A DNA stretch of 64,000 bases from Acidimicrobiia bacterium. GTDB taxonomy: Bacteria; Actinomycetota; Acidimicrobiia; Acidimicrobiales; AC-14. This document shows positions 32,977 through 41,667 of this stretch, one piece after another; position 1 is the stretch's first letter; each line of letters begins with the position of its first letter. The position numbers were made by a program, and so were the translations under genes. Where the stretch lies: the NCBI GenBank assembly GCA_023264995.1, contig JAHFUR010000009.1:1-64000 (forward strand), read 5' to 3'. The notes beneath the pieces are model-generated. The model was not told the DNA's origin. It made no database searches and was given only the letters and a program-made list of their open reading frames with translations.

Positions 32977-33816
32977 GTGACGCCGAGCCGCGATGACCGG
33001 GTCCTGCGGGTGACCCATGGCGTGTCGGGGGCAATCGTCCCGGTCCTCACCGCCGCCTTCGTCATCCTGTTCCTGTTCCCGGGCCAGACCCATGCCCTGT
33101 GGGGTTGGACCATCAAGTCCCGGATGAGCGCCATGTTCATGGGTGGCGGCTACCTGGCCGGCGCCGTCTTCTTCGCCCGGGCCTCCCGCGCCCGGGAGTG
33201 GCACCGGCTCGGGCCGGGGATCGTGGCCACGACGGTCTTCGCCACCATGCTCGGCGTGGCCACCTTCGTAAGTTGGGACCAGTTCAACCACGGCCACGTG
33301 TCGTTCTGGGCGTGGACCGCGCTCTATGTGGTGACGCCGGTCCTGCTGCCCGTCCTCTACGTCCGCAACCGGGTGTACGACCCGGGGGAGCTCCAGCCCG
33401 GCGACGTCGAGGTGCCCCGCCCCATCCGGCTCGGCATGGCCGCCCTCGGAGCGGCCCAGCTCCTGTTCGCGTTGACGCTGTACGTGCGACCGTCGTTGTT
33501 CCAGTCCCACTGGCCGTGGCCGCTGGCCACCCTCTCGGCCCGGTCGCTGGCCGGGTTCGCATCCTTCCCGGCCGTCACCTACCTGGCGTTCGCGGTCGAG
33601 CGCCGGTGGAGCGCCCTGCGCTGGGCCTTCGAGACAGCGATCGTCGGCGTGGCCCTCATCGCCGTCGGCGCCGCCCGGTCCTCCGGTGACTTCAAGCCCG
33701 GTGCCGCGGCCTGGGCCTGGCGAGCGGGGTTGCTGGCTGCGTTGGCCGGGTTGGTGAGCGTGTGGCTCGTGATGCGCCGGCTGGTCGAGCGGGCACAGCT
33801 ACCGTCTGGCCCATGA
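32977..33816 (+). CDS. Multi-pass membrane protein of unknown function
   Basis: A 279-residue integral membrane protein with seven to eight helices, e.g. SGAIVPVLTAAFVILFLFPG, MSAMFMGGGYLAGAVFFARA, FWAWTALYVVTPVLLPVLYV, SLAGFASFPAVTYLAFAV and AGLLAALAGLVSVWLVM. Conserved-looking WDQFNH lies in a loop. No transporter or enzyme family is recognised. GTG start. Its stop overlaps ald (ATGA), so it is coupled to alanine dehydrogenase. Confidence 0.65.
   Translation: MTPSRDDRVLRVTHGVSGAIVPVLTAAFVILFLFPGQTHALWGWTIKSRMSAMFMGGGYLAGAVFFARASRAREWHRLGPGIVATTVFATMLGVATFVSWDQFNHGHVSFWAWTALYVVTPVLLPVLYVRNRVYDPGELQPGDVEVPRPIRLGMAALGAAQLLFALTLYVRPSLFQSHWPWPLATLSARSLAGFASFPAVTYLAFAVERRWSALRWAFETAIVGVALIAVGAARSSGDFKPGAAAWAWRAGLLAALAGLVSVWLVMRRLVERAQLPSGP
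33800..33805 (+). promoter_or_regulatory. Candidate internal -10 hexamer TACCGT before ald
   Basis: TACCGT lies inside the end of the membrane protein gene and ends 7 nt before the ald ATG, allowing a separate leaderless ald transcript. Confidence 0.3.
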
Positions 33817-34925
33817 TCGTCGGGGTGCCCGCGGAGACCAAGGAGGGCGAACACCGCGTCGCCCTCACCCCCGACGGCGTGCGGGAGCTCATCGCCCACG
33901 GCCACGACGTCCTGGTGGAGGCGGGCGCCGGCGACGGTTCGGCGATCCCCGATGCCGACTACGCCGGCGCCGGCGCCTCGGTGGTGGGTGGCGACGACGT
34001 GTGGGCCGCCGGCCTGGTGGTCAAGGTCAAGGAGCCCCAGCCCGAGGAGCTGGGGTACCTGCGGGCCGACCTGGTCCTGTTCACCTACCTGCACCTGGCC
34101 GCCGAGCCCGAGGTGGCCCACGCCCTCCTGGCCGCCGGCACGACGGCGCTGGCCTACGAGACCGTCCAGGTCGACGGGGGCGGCCTCCCGTTGCTGGCGC
34201 CCATGAGCGAGGTGGCCGGGCGCATGGCCACCCAGATCGGCGCCCACTTCCTCGAGCGCGACGGTGGCGGTCGCGGTGTCCTGCTCGGCGGGGCCCCCGG
34301 CGTCCGCCCGGCCCGGGTGGTCGTGATCGGCGCCGGCAACGTGGGGTGGAACGCGGCGTGGATCGCCCAGGGCATGGAGGCCGAGGTCCTGCTCCTCGAC
34401 CGCAGCATCGATCGCCTCCGCTTCGTCGACCAGATCCACAAGGGCCGGATCATGACCCTGGCCTCCAACCGCGGCGCGGTGGAGCGGGCCGTCGCCGATG
34501 CCGACCTGGTGATCGGCGCCGTGCTCGTCGCCGGCGGCCGGGCCCCTACCGTCGTCACCGAGGACATGGTGCGGGCCATGAAGCCCGGCGCGGTGATCGT
34601 CGACATCGCCGTCGACCAGGGCGGCTGCGTCGAGACCATCCACGAGACCACCCACGCCGCGCCCGTCTACGAACGCCACGGGGTGCTCCATTACGGGGTG
34701 GGCAACGTGCCGGCGGCCGTGCCCCACACCTCCACCTATGCCCTCACCAACGCCACGTTGCCCTACGTGCTCGAAGTGGCGCAGTACGGCCCCCTGGCCG
34801 CGGCCACCCGTGACCCGGCCCTGCGGGCCGGGGTGAACACGGTGGGCGGCCGGCTGACGTACCCGGCGGTGGCCGAGGCGCTGGGGCTGGCCGCCGTGGA
34901 CCCCTTGGCCGCCCTGCGCGGGTGA
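33813..34925 (+). CDS. ald: Alanine dehydrogenase
   Basis: A 370-residue NAD-dependent enzyme interconverting alanine and pyruvate plus ammonia. Seen: the N-terminal IVGVPAETKEGEHRVALTPD, VKVKEPQPEE with the catalytic Lys, FTYLHLAAEP with the catalytic His, LLAPMSEVAGRMATQIGAHF, and the NAD-binding VVVIGAGNVGWNAAWIAQGM; Asp in IVDIAVDQGGC is also conserved. Complete and typical length. It overlaps upstream and downstream genes by 4 bp each. Confidence 0.95.
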   Translation: MIVGVPAETKEGEHRVALTPDGVRELIAHGHDVLVEAGAGDGSAIPDADYAGAGASVVGGDDVWAAGLVVKVKEPQPEELGYLRADLVLFTYLHLAAEPEVAHALLAAGTTALAYETVQVDGGGLPLLAPMSEVAGRMATQIGAHFLERDGGGRGVLLGGAPGVRPARVVVIGAGNVGWNAAWIAQGMEAEVLLLDRSIDRLRFVDQIHKGRIMTLASNRGAVERAVADADLVIGAVLVAGGRAPTVVTEDMVRAMKPGAVIVDIAVDQGGCVETIHETTHAAPVYERHGVLHYGVGNVPAAVPHTSTYALTNATLPYVLEVAQYGPLAAATRDPALRAGVNTVGGRLTYPAVAEALGLAAVDPLAALRG

Positions 34926-35854
34926 GTGCCCCACTTCCGCTCGAGATCGAGGAACTGCTGTCGTGGCTCGGCGTCGAGCGAGGGCGCTCGGCCAACACGC
35001 TGGCCGCGTACCGCCGGGACCTGGCGGCGTACTCGGAGTTCCTGACCGGGCGGCACCTGACGCCGGCGACGGTCACCGAGCCGGTCGTCGAGGACTACCT
35101 GGCCTTCCTACGGGCCGCGGGCCGGGCGCCGGCGTCAGTGGCCCGGGCCCTGGTGTCGGTCCGGTCGTTGCACCGGTTCCTGGAGGACGAGGGCCACGTG
35201 GTCGCCAACCCGGCCGGCGACGTCCAGCGCCCGAAGGTCCCCGCCGGCCTCCCGAAGGCACTGTCGGAGGCCGAGGTCCTCGCCCTGCTCGGTGCCGTGA
35301 CCGGCGACGACGCCGTCGCCCGCCGCGACCGGGCCATCCTCGAAGTGCTCTACGGGTGCGCCCTGCGCGTGTCCGAGCTGGTCGGGCTCAGCCTGGCCGA
35401 CATCGACCCGGCGTCGGGCCAGCTCCGGGCCTTCGGCAAGGGCGAGAAGGAGCGCATCGTGCCCGTCGGCCGCCTGGCCTGCGACGCCCTGGCCGAGTGG
35501 CTCTCGCCTCGGGGCCGGCCCCAGCTGGTGCCCGACCGCTGGGCCCGGCGGGGCGACGCCGAGGCGGTGTTCCTCAACACCCGGGGGGGACGGCTCTCCC
35601 GGCAGGGGGCCTGGGGCATCGTGCGCCGGCACGGGCTGGCCGTCGGCCTCGGCGACCGGCTGTCGCCCCACGTCCTCCGCCACTCCTGTGCCACCCACAT
35701 GCTCGACCACGGTGCCGACATCCGGGTGGTCCAGGAGCTTCTCGGCCACGCGTCCATCTCGACCACCCAGGTGTACACCAAGGTGTCAGCCCCCCGCCTC
35801 CGCCAGATCTACGAGTCGGCCCACCCCCGCGCCAAGCGGGGGAGCCCCGAGTAG
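34922..35854 (+). CDS. xerD: Tyrosine recombinase XerD
   Basis: A 310-residue site-specific recombinase that, with XerC, resolves chromosome dimers at dif. The N-terminal SAM-like domain (GRSANTLAAYRRDLAAYSEFL) precedes the catalytic domain. The catalytic set is complete: Arg149 in CALRVSEL, a beta-hairpin Lys in FGKGEKERIVPVG, His250 and Arg253 in HVLRHSCATH, His276 in LLGHASISTTQVY and nucleophile Tyr285. GTG start overlaps the ald stop (GTGA). Housekeeping rather than an integrase, as no att site or phage genes are near. Confidence 0.93.
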   Translation: MSAPLPLEIEELLSWLGVERGRSANTLAAYRRDLAAYSEFLTGRHLTPATVTEPVVEDYLAFLRAAGRAPASVARALVSVRSLHRFLEDEGHVVANPAGDVQRPKVPAGLPKALSEAEVLALLGAVTGDDAVARRDRAILEVLYGCALRVSELVGLSLADIDPASGQLRAFGKGEKERIVPVGRLACDALAEWLSPRGRPQLVPDRWARRGDAEAVFLNTRGGRLSRQGAWGIVRRHGLAVGLGDRLSPHVLRHSCATHMLDHGADIRVVQELLGHASISTTQVYTKVSAPRLRQIYESAHPRAKRGSPE

Positions 35855-35857
35855 GCT
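35852..35857 (+). promoter_or_regulatory. Candidate -10 hexamer TAGGCT overlapping the xerD stop
   Basis: The first three bases are the xerD TAG stop. The hexamer ends 6 nt before the GTG of the DksA-like gene at 35864, a compact leaderless promoter. Confidence 0.4.
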
Positions 35858-35863
35858 GGCCGC

Positions 35864-36202
35864 GTGCTCAGCGAAACCACCCTGTCGGATCTCCGTGCCT
35901 CCCTGGAGCAGGAGCGGTCAGACCTGCGCGCCCGGCTCGGCGAGATGGGCCTGCTGAGCGGGGGCGACCTCGCCTTCGACCAGAACTTCGCCGACTCCAG
36001 CCAGGTCACCGCGGAGCGGGGTGAGGTCGAGGCGCTGGCCGGAAACCTGCGCGAGTCCCTCACCGATGTCGAGGCGGCCCTGGTCAAGCTCGACAACGGC
36101 ACGTTCGGCGCCTGCGAGAGCTGTGGCCAGCCCATCTCGCCGGCCCGCCTCGAGGCCAAGCCGGCCGCCCGCCTCTGCATGGACTGCGCCTCCCGGCGCT
36201 GA
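35864..36202 (+). CDS. TraR/DksA-type zinc-finger protein
   Basis: A 112-residue protein with a long helical coiled coil (LRASLEQERSDLRARLGEM and VEALAGNLRESLTDVEAALV) and a C-terminal zinc finger: GACESCGQPISPARLEAKP with LCMDCASRR, a Cys-x2-Cys...Cys-x2-Cys site. DksA-like proteins enter the RNA polymerase secondary channel; the actinobacterial versions are less defined. GTG start. Confidence 0.88.
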   Translation: MLSETTLSDLRASLEQERSDLRARLGEMGLLSGGDLAFDQNFADSSQVTAERGEVEALAGNLRESLTDVEAALVKLDNGTFGACESCGQPISPARLEAKPAARLCMDCASRR

Positions 36203-36216
36203 CCTGACGCGCCAAT

Positions 36217-36249
36217 GCGGTGCGGCAGCCTTGAAGGCCACCGCACCGC
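36217..36249. terminator. Strong bidirectional hairpin
   Basis: GCGGTGCGG (36217-36225) pairs perfectly with CCGCACCGC (36241-36249), and GCCTT/AAGGC can extend the stem around a short loop. It sits between the ends of the convergent DksA-like and ABC permease genes, with no T run. Confidence 0.6.
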
Positions 36250-36268
36250 TTGACTGACAAGGTTCCGG

Positions 36269-37078
36269 CTAGGCGTCGCGGGTGGCGATGAGCCGGGTGG
36301 CGACAGCGAGGGCGACGACGGCGTAGGCGGCCACGACGGCCAGCGCCGGCCCGGGGGCGAGCAGCCCCGCCGTGGTCCGCACGCTGGTGACGGCCTGGAT
36401 GGCGTTGCCGGGAAGGTACTGGCGGGCGCCGGAGGGCAGGGCGATCCCGAAGATCCCGCTACCGATGATGACCATCATGAGCGCCGTCGTGGCGCCGGCG
36501 GTGCGGCGGATGATCCCACCCAGGCCGAGCCCCATCACCGTGACCAGGCTGACGGCCACGGCGCCGAAGACGATGGCCTGGACCACGCCCGGCTGGCCGA
36601 GGGAGATCGAGATGCCCTTCCCGGCCAGGATCTGGCGGCCGAGGAAGAAGGACGCGAAGTTGGCGACGAGGGCCACCGGCAATGCGATGGCGGCCACGAT
36701 CGCCGCCTTGGCGGCCAGGACGCCCCTCCGGCCGGGGATGGCGGAGAACGTGACCCGGATCATGCCCGACGAGTACTCGGAGGTGATGGCCCGCACCGCC
36801 AGGCAGCCGAGGATGGCGGAGGCAAAGAGCACCCCGATGAGGGCGGTGCTGGTGGGGTCGAAGTCGGCCCGTTGCGCCTCGCTCATCTTGCTCCACTGGC
36901 TGGCCGACGCGAAGCAGATGAGGCCGGCGAGGCCGATGGCGGCGGCGAACGCCCCGCCGACGGTGTACCAGGTCGACCGGAGGGTCCGCAGCTTCGTCCA
37001 CTCTGCCTTGAAGGTGTCCACGATGGTCGTGGGGCGCTCGGGCCGCACCGGTCGGGCCGGGAAGGTGAGGGCAGTCAT
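36269..37078 (-). CDS. ABC-2 type transporter permease
   Basis: A 269-residue membrane protein with six helices. An N-terminal cytoplasmic segment (VDTFKAEWTKLRTLRSTWYT, the typical FxAEWxKLRT start of ABC-2 permeases) precedes helices such as VGGAFAAAIGLAGLICFA and VVQAIVFGAVAVSLVTVMGL. EYSSGMIRVTFSAIPGRRGVL is the conserved coupling region. It forms the membrane part of an exporter with the ATPase whose stop lies 1 bp upstream. Confidence 0.88.
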   Translation of the reverse strand: MTALTFPARPVRPERPTTIVDTFKAEWTKLRTLRSTWYTVGGAFAAAIGLAGLICFASASQWSKMSEAQRADFDPTSTALIGVLFASAILGCLAVRAITSEYSSGMIRVTFSAIPGRRGVLAAKAAIVAAIALPVALVANFASFFLGRQILAGKGISISLGQPGVVQAIVFGAVAVSLVTVMGLGLGGIIRRTAGATTALMMVIIGSGIFGIALPSGARQYLPGNAIQAVTSVRTTAGLLAPGPALAVVAAYAVVALAVATRLIATRDA

Positions 37079-37079
37079 G

Positions 37080-38006
37080 TCAGGCTCCTTGCCCGGCGCC
37101 GATGAGGGCGGCGCGGTAGTCGGTCTCGTTGTGGGTCAGTTCCAGGAAGGCGTCCTCGAGGGTGGCGCCCTCAGGCGTCAGTTCCATCAGGGCCAGGCTG
37201 TGCTCGGCGGCGATCGCGCCGATGGTCTCGGCATCGAGCCCGGTCACCCGTAGGGCACCGTCGGTGGTGTCCTCGGTCTGGGCGCCCCGGCCGGCCAGCA
37301 GGCTGGCCAGCAGGGGCTGGCGCACCGCCCTGACCCGCACGCTCGTCGACGCGTTGCCGGCGATGATGTCGGCGACGGTGGCGTCGGCGAGGATGCGGCC
37401 CCGGCCGATCACGATGAGGTGCTCGGCCGTCAGGGCCATCTCGCTCATCATGTGGCTGGACAGGAACACGGTCCGGCCCTCGGAGGCCAGCGACTTCATC
37501 AGGTTGCGGATCCAGAGGATCCCGTCGGGGTCGAGGCCGTTGATGGGCTCGTCGAAGATCAGAGTGCTCGGGTCCCCGAGCAGGGCGGCGGCGATACCGA
37601 GCCGCTGGTTCATCCCCAGGGAGAACTCGCCCACCCGCTTGCCGGCGACGTCGCTCAGGCCGACGGTGTCGAGGACCGCCCCGACCCGCCGGCGGTCGAT
37701 GCGGTTGCTGTCCGCCATCCAGCGCAGATGGTTCGCCGCGCTCCGGCCGGGGTCGACGGCCTTGGCCTCGAGCAGGGCGCCGACGGCCCGCAGGGGCGCC
37801 GGCAGGTCGCCGTAGGACACACCGTTGACGGTGACCGACCCGGCGGTGGGCCGGTCGAGGCCGAGGATCATCCGCATGGTCGTGGACTTACCGGCGCCGT
37901 TGGGCCCGAGGAAGCCGGTCACCCGTCCCGGGTGAACAGTGAACGACGCCTCGTGCACCGCCATGGTGTCGCCGTACTGCTTGGTCAGGCCATCTGCCTT
38001 GATCAT
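37080..38006 (-). CDS. ABC transporter ATP-binding protein (ABC-2 exporter)
   Basis: A 308-residue ATPase. Walker A FLGPNGAGKSTTM, Q-loop region GALLEAKAVDPG, signature FSLGMNQRLGIAAAL, Walker B TLIFDEPINGLDPDG and the H-loop VFLSSHMM are intact. The C-terminal extension resembles bacitracin/lantibiotic-type exporters. The ATG has a good ribosome site (GGGAGG). It follows the sensor kinase/regulator pair on the same strand, which suggests that the pair controls it. Confidence 0.92.
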   Translation of the reverse strand: MIKADGLTKQYGDTMAVHEASFTVHPGRVTGFLGPNGAGKSTTMRMILGLDRPTAGSVTVNGVSYGDLPAPLRAVGALLEAKAVDPGRSAANHLRWMADSNRIDRRRVGAVLDTVGLSDVAGKRVGEFSLGMNQRLGIAAALLGDPSTLIFDEPINGLDPDGILWIRNLMKSLASEGRTVFLSSHMMSEMALTAEHLIVIGRGRILADATVADIIAGNASTSVRVRAVRQPLLASLLAGRGAQTEDTTDGALRVTGLDAETIGAIAAEHSLALMELTPEGATLEDAFLELTHNETDYRAALIGAGQGA

Positions 38007-38086
38007 CGGTGTCCTCCCGGTCTGGGGTCTCTACCGAAGGTCTACGTCCGTTGCCGGCGCCGATCGTCAGGCAGGCGGCTGTTCCC

Positions 38087-38108
38087 GCATCCCCCGGAAG
38101 GGGGATGC
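38087..38108 (-). terminator. Perfect 9-bp hairpin between regulator and exporter genes
   Basis: GCATCCCCC/GGGGGATGC with loop GGAA lies 4 bp after the response regulator stop and 80 bp before the ABC ATPase start. With no T run it may act as a partial terminator, attenuator or mRNA stabiliser that separates the regulatory genes from the exporter genes. Confidence 0.5.
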
Positions 38109-38112
38109 TCCG

Positions 38113-38787
38113 TCACCCGTGGGGCGCATCCCCGGGCTGGATGAGGCCGCTCTCGTAGGCGAAGGCCACCGCCTGCACCCGGTCCCGCACGTTGAGCTTG
38201 AGCAGGACCCGTGAGACGTGGGTCTTCACCGTGGCTTCGCCGACGACGAGCCGCCGGGCCAGTTCGGCATTGCTCAGGCCGGCGGCGATCCCGCGCAGGA
38301 CCTCGGACTCGCGGTCGGTGAGCGACGCCAGCTGCGCGGTCAGCGCCGGCAGGACGCGCGGCCGGACCATGTCGGCGATCAGGCGGCGGGTCACCGACGG
38401 GGCGAGAAGGGCGTCGCCGCCGGCCACCACGCGTACCGCGTTGATGAGCTCCTCGGGCGACGCGTTCTTCAGCAGGAACCCGCTGGCGCCGGCCTGGAGC
38501 GCCTCCCAGATGTAGTCGTCGCGCTCGAAGGTGGTGAGGATGAGGATCTTCGAGGTGCGCTCGGAGTCGGCGGCGATGATGCGCCGCGTGGCGGCGATCC
38601 CGTCGAGGACGGGCATCTGGACGTCCATCAGGACCACGTCGGGTCGCAGCCGCTCGGCCTCCCAGACCGCCCGCTCGCCGTCGGCCGCATCACCGACGAC
38701 TTCCAGGTCGTCCTCGGTGCCCAGGATCATGCCGAAGCCGGTCCGAACCATCTCCTGGTCATCGACGACCAGCACGCGGATCGTCAC
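38113..38787 (-). CDS. NarL/FixJ-family response regulator
   Basis: A 224-residue two-component regulator. The receiver domain shows the acidic pair in VLVVDDQEMVRTGFG, the phospho-acceptor Asp in DVVLMDVQMPVLDG, and Lys in GFLLKNASPEEL. The C-terminal LuxR-type helix-turn-helix reads LTDRESEVLRGIAAGLSN and AELARRLVVGEATVKTHVSR. GTG start overlaps the kinase stop (GTGA), a coupled kinase-regulator pair. Probable target: the ABC exporter downstream. Confidence 0.93.
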   Translation of the reverse strand: MTIRVLVVDDQEMVRTGFGMILGTEDDLEVVGDAADGERAVWEAERLRPDVVLMDVQMPVLDGIAATRRIIAADSERTSKILILTTFERDDYIWEALQAGASGFLLKNASPEELINAVRVVAGGDALLAPSVTRRLIADMVRPRVLPALTAQLASLTDRESEVLRGIAAGLSNAELARRLVVGEATVKTHVSRVLLKLNVRDRVQAVAFAYESGLIQPGDAPHG

Positions 38788-40121
38788 TGCGGGTGGGGGA
38801 GGGGGAGGGTGGCCCACACCCGGAACCCGCTCCCGCGCCCGCGCTCGGCGGTGAAGCGCCCGCCGTGGAGGGCGACCCGCTCGCGCATCCCCATCAGGCC
38901 GTGGCCGGTGACCACGGGTTGCCCCAAGGGCTGGTCGGCGCGGCCGTTCGACCGGCCCCTCCCGTCGTCGACGATGTCGAGCTCCAGGCTGTCGAGGCCG
39001 AAGGTGAGGGTGACCGTGGCGATGGTCCCCGCCCCACCGTGCTTGAGCGCGTTGGTCAGGGCCTCCTGCACGATCCGGAACGACGAGAGGTCGACGCTGG
39101 CCGGCAGGGGGCCGGCCGTCCCCCGGCGGTCGACGGTGACGGCTAGGCCGGCCTCGTTGAGCTGGGCGACCATGGCGTCGAGGCCGGCCAGGCTGGGCTG
39201 AGGGGGGCGCACGCCGGCAGCGTCGGTGCTGGCGTCCTCCCGGCGGAGGAAACCCAGCAACCGCTGCAGCTCGACGACGGCCCGCCGGCTCTCCTCCTCG
39301 ATGCCGCTCAGCACCTGCGCCGCCTGCTCGGGCGACCGGGCCATGACCCGCCGAGCGGCGCCGGCCTGCACCCCCATGACGCTCACGTGGTGGGCCACGA
39401 CGTCGTGGAGCTCGCGGGCGATCCGGACCCGCTCGTCCAGCACGGCCTGGTCGGCGATGACCTTGTGGGCCACCTGGAGTTCGTGGTTGCGCACCGCCAC
39501 CTCGACGGCGCGCAGCCGGGCACTCCGGGCCACGTCGCCGATGACCCAGGCGGCGATGAAGAAGAACAGGTTCGACCCCACCGACAGGATCCCGGCCCCT
39601 ACGATCGACGCCTCGGAATGCCCGAGGTCGATCTGGCGGAACAGCAGAGCCCACACGAGGGCGCCGGACATGAGGGCGATGCAGACGCCCCGGACCCAGT
39701 TGGCCAGCGTCGGCGGGCAGTACGCGCCGACGGAGTAGATGGACACGAAGGCCACCGTGGCCATGGTGGCCTGCTCGGTGACGCCGAAGACCGTGTAACC
39801 GAGCACCGCGGCGGTGACGCACAGCAGGGTCAGCGGCGGCCGGCGCCGGCGGAACGCCAGGGGGACGGTGAGCAGGACCATCAGGGCGACGCCGATGGCG
39901 AAGCGGAAGTTCTGCGGCTTGGCGGTGCCGAGGTCATAGTAGATCCGCACGCTGAGCAGTCCCAGGGCCAGGACCAGGGCGGCGATGACCACGTCGGTGG
40001 TGGTCGGGTGCTCGCGCCACCACCTGCGCGAGGCTCGCTCCGGCGAACCGACCAATTGACGTCGCTCCTGTGCGTCCGGGGCGTCGCAGGGACCCGTTGA
40101 CGACCGGACGGTCCCTCGCAC
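38784..40121 (-). CDS. Two-component sensor histidine kinase (HisKA_3 type)
   Basis: A 445-residue membrane kinase. Five to six helices in the first 200 residues (e.g. VVIAALVLALGLLSVRIYYD, GALVWALLFRQIDL region) form an integral sensor without a large outer domain. The dimerisation/phospho-acceptor helix is ERVRIARELHDVVAHHVSVM with the H-D motif, then an ATPase domain with IVQEALTNALKHGGAG, DDGRG and GHGLMGMRERV. It would phosphorylate the coupled NarL-type regulator. The start is uncertain. Confidence 0.92.
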   Translation of the reverse strand: MRGTVRSSTGPCDAPDAQERRQLVGSPERASRRWWREHPTTTDVVIAALVLALGLLSVRIYYDLGTAKPQNFRFAIGVALMVLLTVPLAFRRRRPPLTLLCVTAAVLGYTVFGVTEQATMATVAFVSIYSVGAYCPPTLANWVRGVCIALMSGALVWALLFRQIDLGHSEASIVGAGILSVGSNLFFFIAAWVIGDVARSARLRAVEVAVRNHELQVAHKVIADQAVLDERVRIARELHDVVAHHVSVMGVQAGAARRVMARSPEQAAQVLSGIEEESRRAVVELQRLLGFLRREDASTDAAGVRPPQPSLAGLDAMVAQLNEAGLAVTVDRRGTAGPLPASVDLSSFRIVQEALTNALKHGGAGTIATVTLTFGLDSLELDIVDDGRGRSNGRADQPLGQPVVTGHGLMGMRERVALHGGRFTAERGRGSGFRVWATLPLPHPQ

Positions 40122-40143
40122 GGTACCGCGTCGCCGGCCGGGC

Positions 40144-41229
40144 CTACCTCGCCAGCAGTCCCAGCACCCCTTCGGCCAGCTCCCCCAGGGCGTCGCAGCC
40201 GCCCGAGGAGTGGGGCACCGTAGCGGCCAGCAGGAACCGCTTGCCGTTCTTGGCCTGGATGAAGGTCACGTCCAGGCAGTCCCGGCCGTCGGCGTCGCCC
40301 GGCTTCGACCAGATGCGGGCGCCGGGGCCGAGCACGTGGGCCACGGCATCGTCGAAGAAGCCCTCGGCCTTCAAGAGCGCGGCGCTCAGGGCCTTGATGT
40401 CGGCTGGGTCGAGGTTGAAGCGCTGCTCGGGCGGGATCTGGTCGTTGAGGACGATCCGGCGCACCGACTCGGTCATCTCGAAGAGGTTCGAGCAGTTGCC
40501 CGTCCCGCACTCGGGGACGTGCTCGGCCTTCCGGGCCGGTACCGCCGCCCGCCGCCCGCCCTCCTCGAGCACCATCGGCGGCGACTCGTCGAGCTCCAAG
40601 CCGGAGTAGGACCGGGCGAGGGAGGTCACCGGGAACCCGTTCTTGGCCGACAGGAACTCGTCGTTGAGCCGGTCGCGCCCGGCGATCCGCACGAGCCGGT
40701 CGTAGTCGTAGTTGGAGCTGTCCCGGATGGCCGGCTCGTAGATCGACCGGATCGTCTGCGGGTCGCTCCCGTCGTCGAAGGTGACGGTGGCTGCCCCGGT
40801 GAACCCCAACGAGTGGGCGAAGTCCAGCGCGCCCAGCGCGGCCAGCACCTTGATCGACGACGCCGGCCAGAAGTTGCCGGCCAGGGGCCCGCCGCCGGCC
40901 TGGTACTGCTCGTAGACCCGGCCCCCGGGGGTGTCCACCACCCGGACGGCGTAGGCGTTGGCCCCGTCGGGGATGTCGTAGCCGCGGGCCTTGAGGGCGA
41001 CGTCGAGGGCCACCGGGGGCGATGGCGGCCCCGAGAGCGGCCCGAGGCCGTCGGTGATGGTGGCGGCCGAGGCACCGCCGGCGAGCGGGACGGCCTTCGC
41101 CCGGGCGGGTGTGCCGCCGGCGCCGGCGGTCCGCCCCGCGGCGATGGCCGTGGCCGCCACCGTGAGGGCCAGGATTAGGAGGATGTGGAGGCGGAAGAGC
41201 CCAGGGGAGCGGCGGGGGTCACGGGCCAC
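40144..41229 (-). CDS. Exported serine hydrolase, class A beta-lactamase/PBP-like fold
   Basis: A 361-residue protein with an N-terminal signal anchor (LFRLHILLILALTVAATAIAAG). The active-site Ser-x-x-Lys motif is WPASSIKVLAALG; SSNYDYDRLV provides the Ser-x-Asn-like second motif, and WSKPGDADGR may supply the third (K/R-T/S-G position). The family includes beta-lactamases and D,D-peptidases; activity on beta-lactams is not implied. Four late cysteines (CGTGNC, DCLD, GGCDAL) may form disulfides, fitting an outside location. It diverges from the VOC-like gene over a few bases. Confidence 0.72.
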   Translation of the reverse strand: MARDPRRSPGLFRLHILLILALTVAATAIAAGRTAGAGGTPARAKAVPLAGGASAATITDGLGPLSGPPSPPVALDVALKARGYDIPDGANAYAVRVVDTPGGRVYEQYQAGGGPLAGNFWPASSIKVLAALGALDFAHSLGFTGAATVTFDDGSDPQTIRSIYEPAIRDSSNYDYDRLVRIAGRDRLNDEFLSAKNGFPVTSLARSYSGLELDESPPMVLEEGGRRAAVPARKAEHVPECGTGNCSNLFEMTESVRRIVLNDQIPPEQRFNLDPADIKALSAALLKAEGFFDDAVAHVLGPGARIWSKPGDADGRDCLDVTFIQAKNGKRFLLAATVPHSSGGCDALGELAEGVLGLLAR

Positions 41230-41231
41230 AG

Positions 41232-41654
41232 GTGCGCGCTACCGTTCTCCCCATCGAGCCGACGTTCCTGTCGCTGGACTTCATCTACGTCCCCACCAGA
41301 GACGTGGACGATACCGTCCGCCATTACGTCGAGGCACTCGGGGCCGAGCTGAAGTGGAAGGTGCGGGGCATGGGCACCGTCGTGGCCTGCCTGGTCCTGG
41401 CCGGCGACGGCCCGTCAGTCCTGCTCTCGGGCCATCTTTCCGGTGACGTACCGGTGCTGGTCTACCGGGTGGCCGACTATGCCGCGACGGTGGCAGGGCT
41501 GCGGGCCGCCGGCGTCGAGGGCCTCCACGAGCTGGAGATCCCCCACGGCCCGTGCGCCAGCTTCCGAGCCCCCGGCGGCCAGCGCTACGCGGTCTACCAG
41601 CTGGTCCGCCCGGATGCGGCCACCTTCTTCGACGGGCGGGTGGACGACGCCTGA
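41232..41654 (+). CDS. VOC-family (glyoxalase-like) protein
   Basis: A protein of about 133-140 residues with a VOC pattern: SLDFIYVPTRDVDDTVRHYV then EALGAELKW, a second-half helix YAATVAGLRAAGV and a terminal FRAPGGQRYAVYQLV. Start uncertain: GTG 41232 lies only 2 bp from the divergent hydrolase start. TACCGT (41240-41245) with the usual 7-nt spacing points to ATC 41253 (in frame), which would be a rare start codon. Substrate unknown. It precedes the nirB leader hairpin. Confidence 0.65.
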   Translation: MRATVLPIEPTFLSLDFIYVPTRDVDDTVRHYVEALGAELKWKVRGMGTVVACLVLAGDGPSVLLSGHLSGDVPVLVYRVADYAATVAGLRAAGVEGLHELEIPHGPCASFRAPGGQRYAVYQLVRPDAATFFDGRVDDA

Positions 41655-41667
41655 TCGGCGCGTTCCC

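Noticed and set aside
34922-35854. Tyrosine recombinase as a mobile-element integrase
   Set aside because: Sequence and context (between ald and a dksA-like gene, in overlap) fit chromosomal XerD; no tRNA, att repeat or phage genes nearby.
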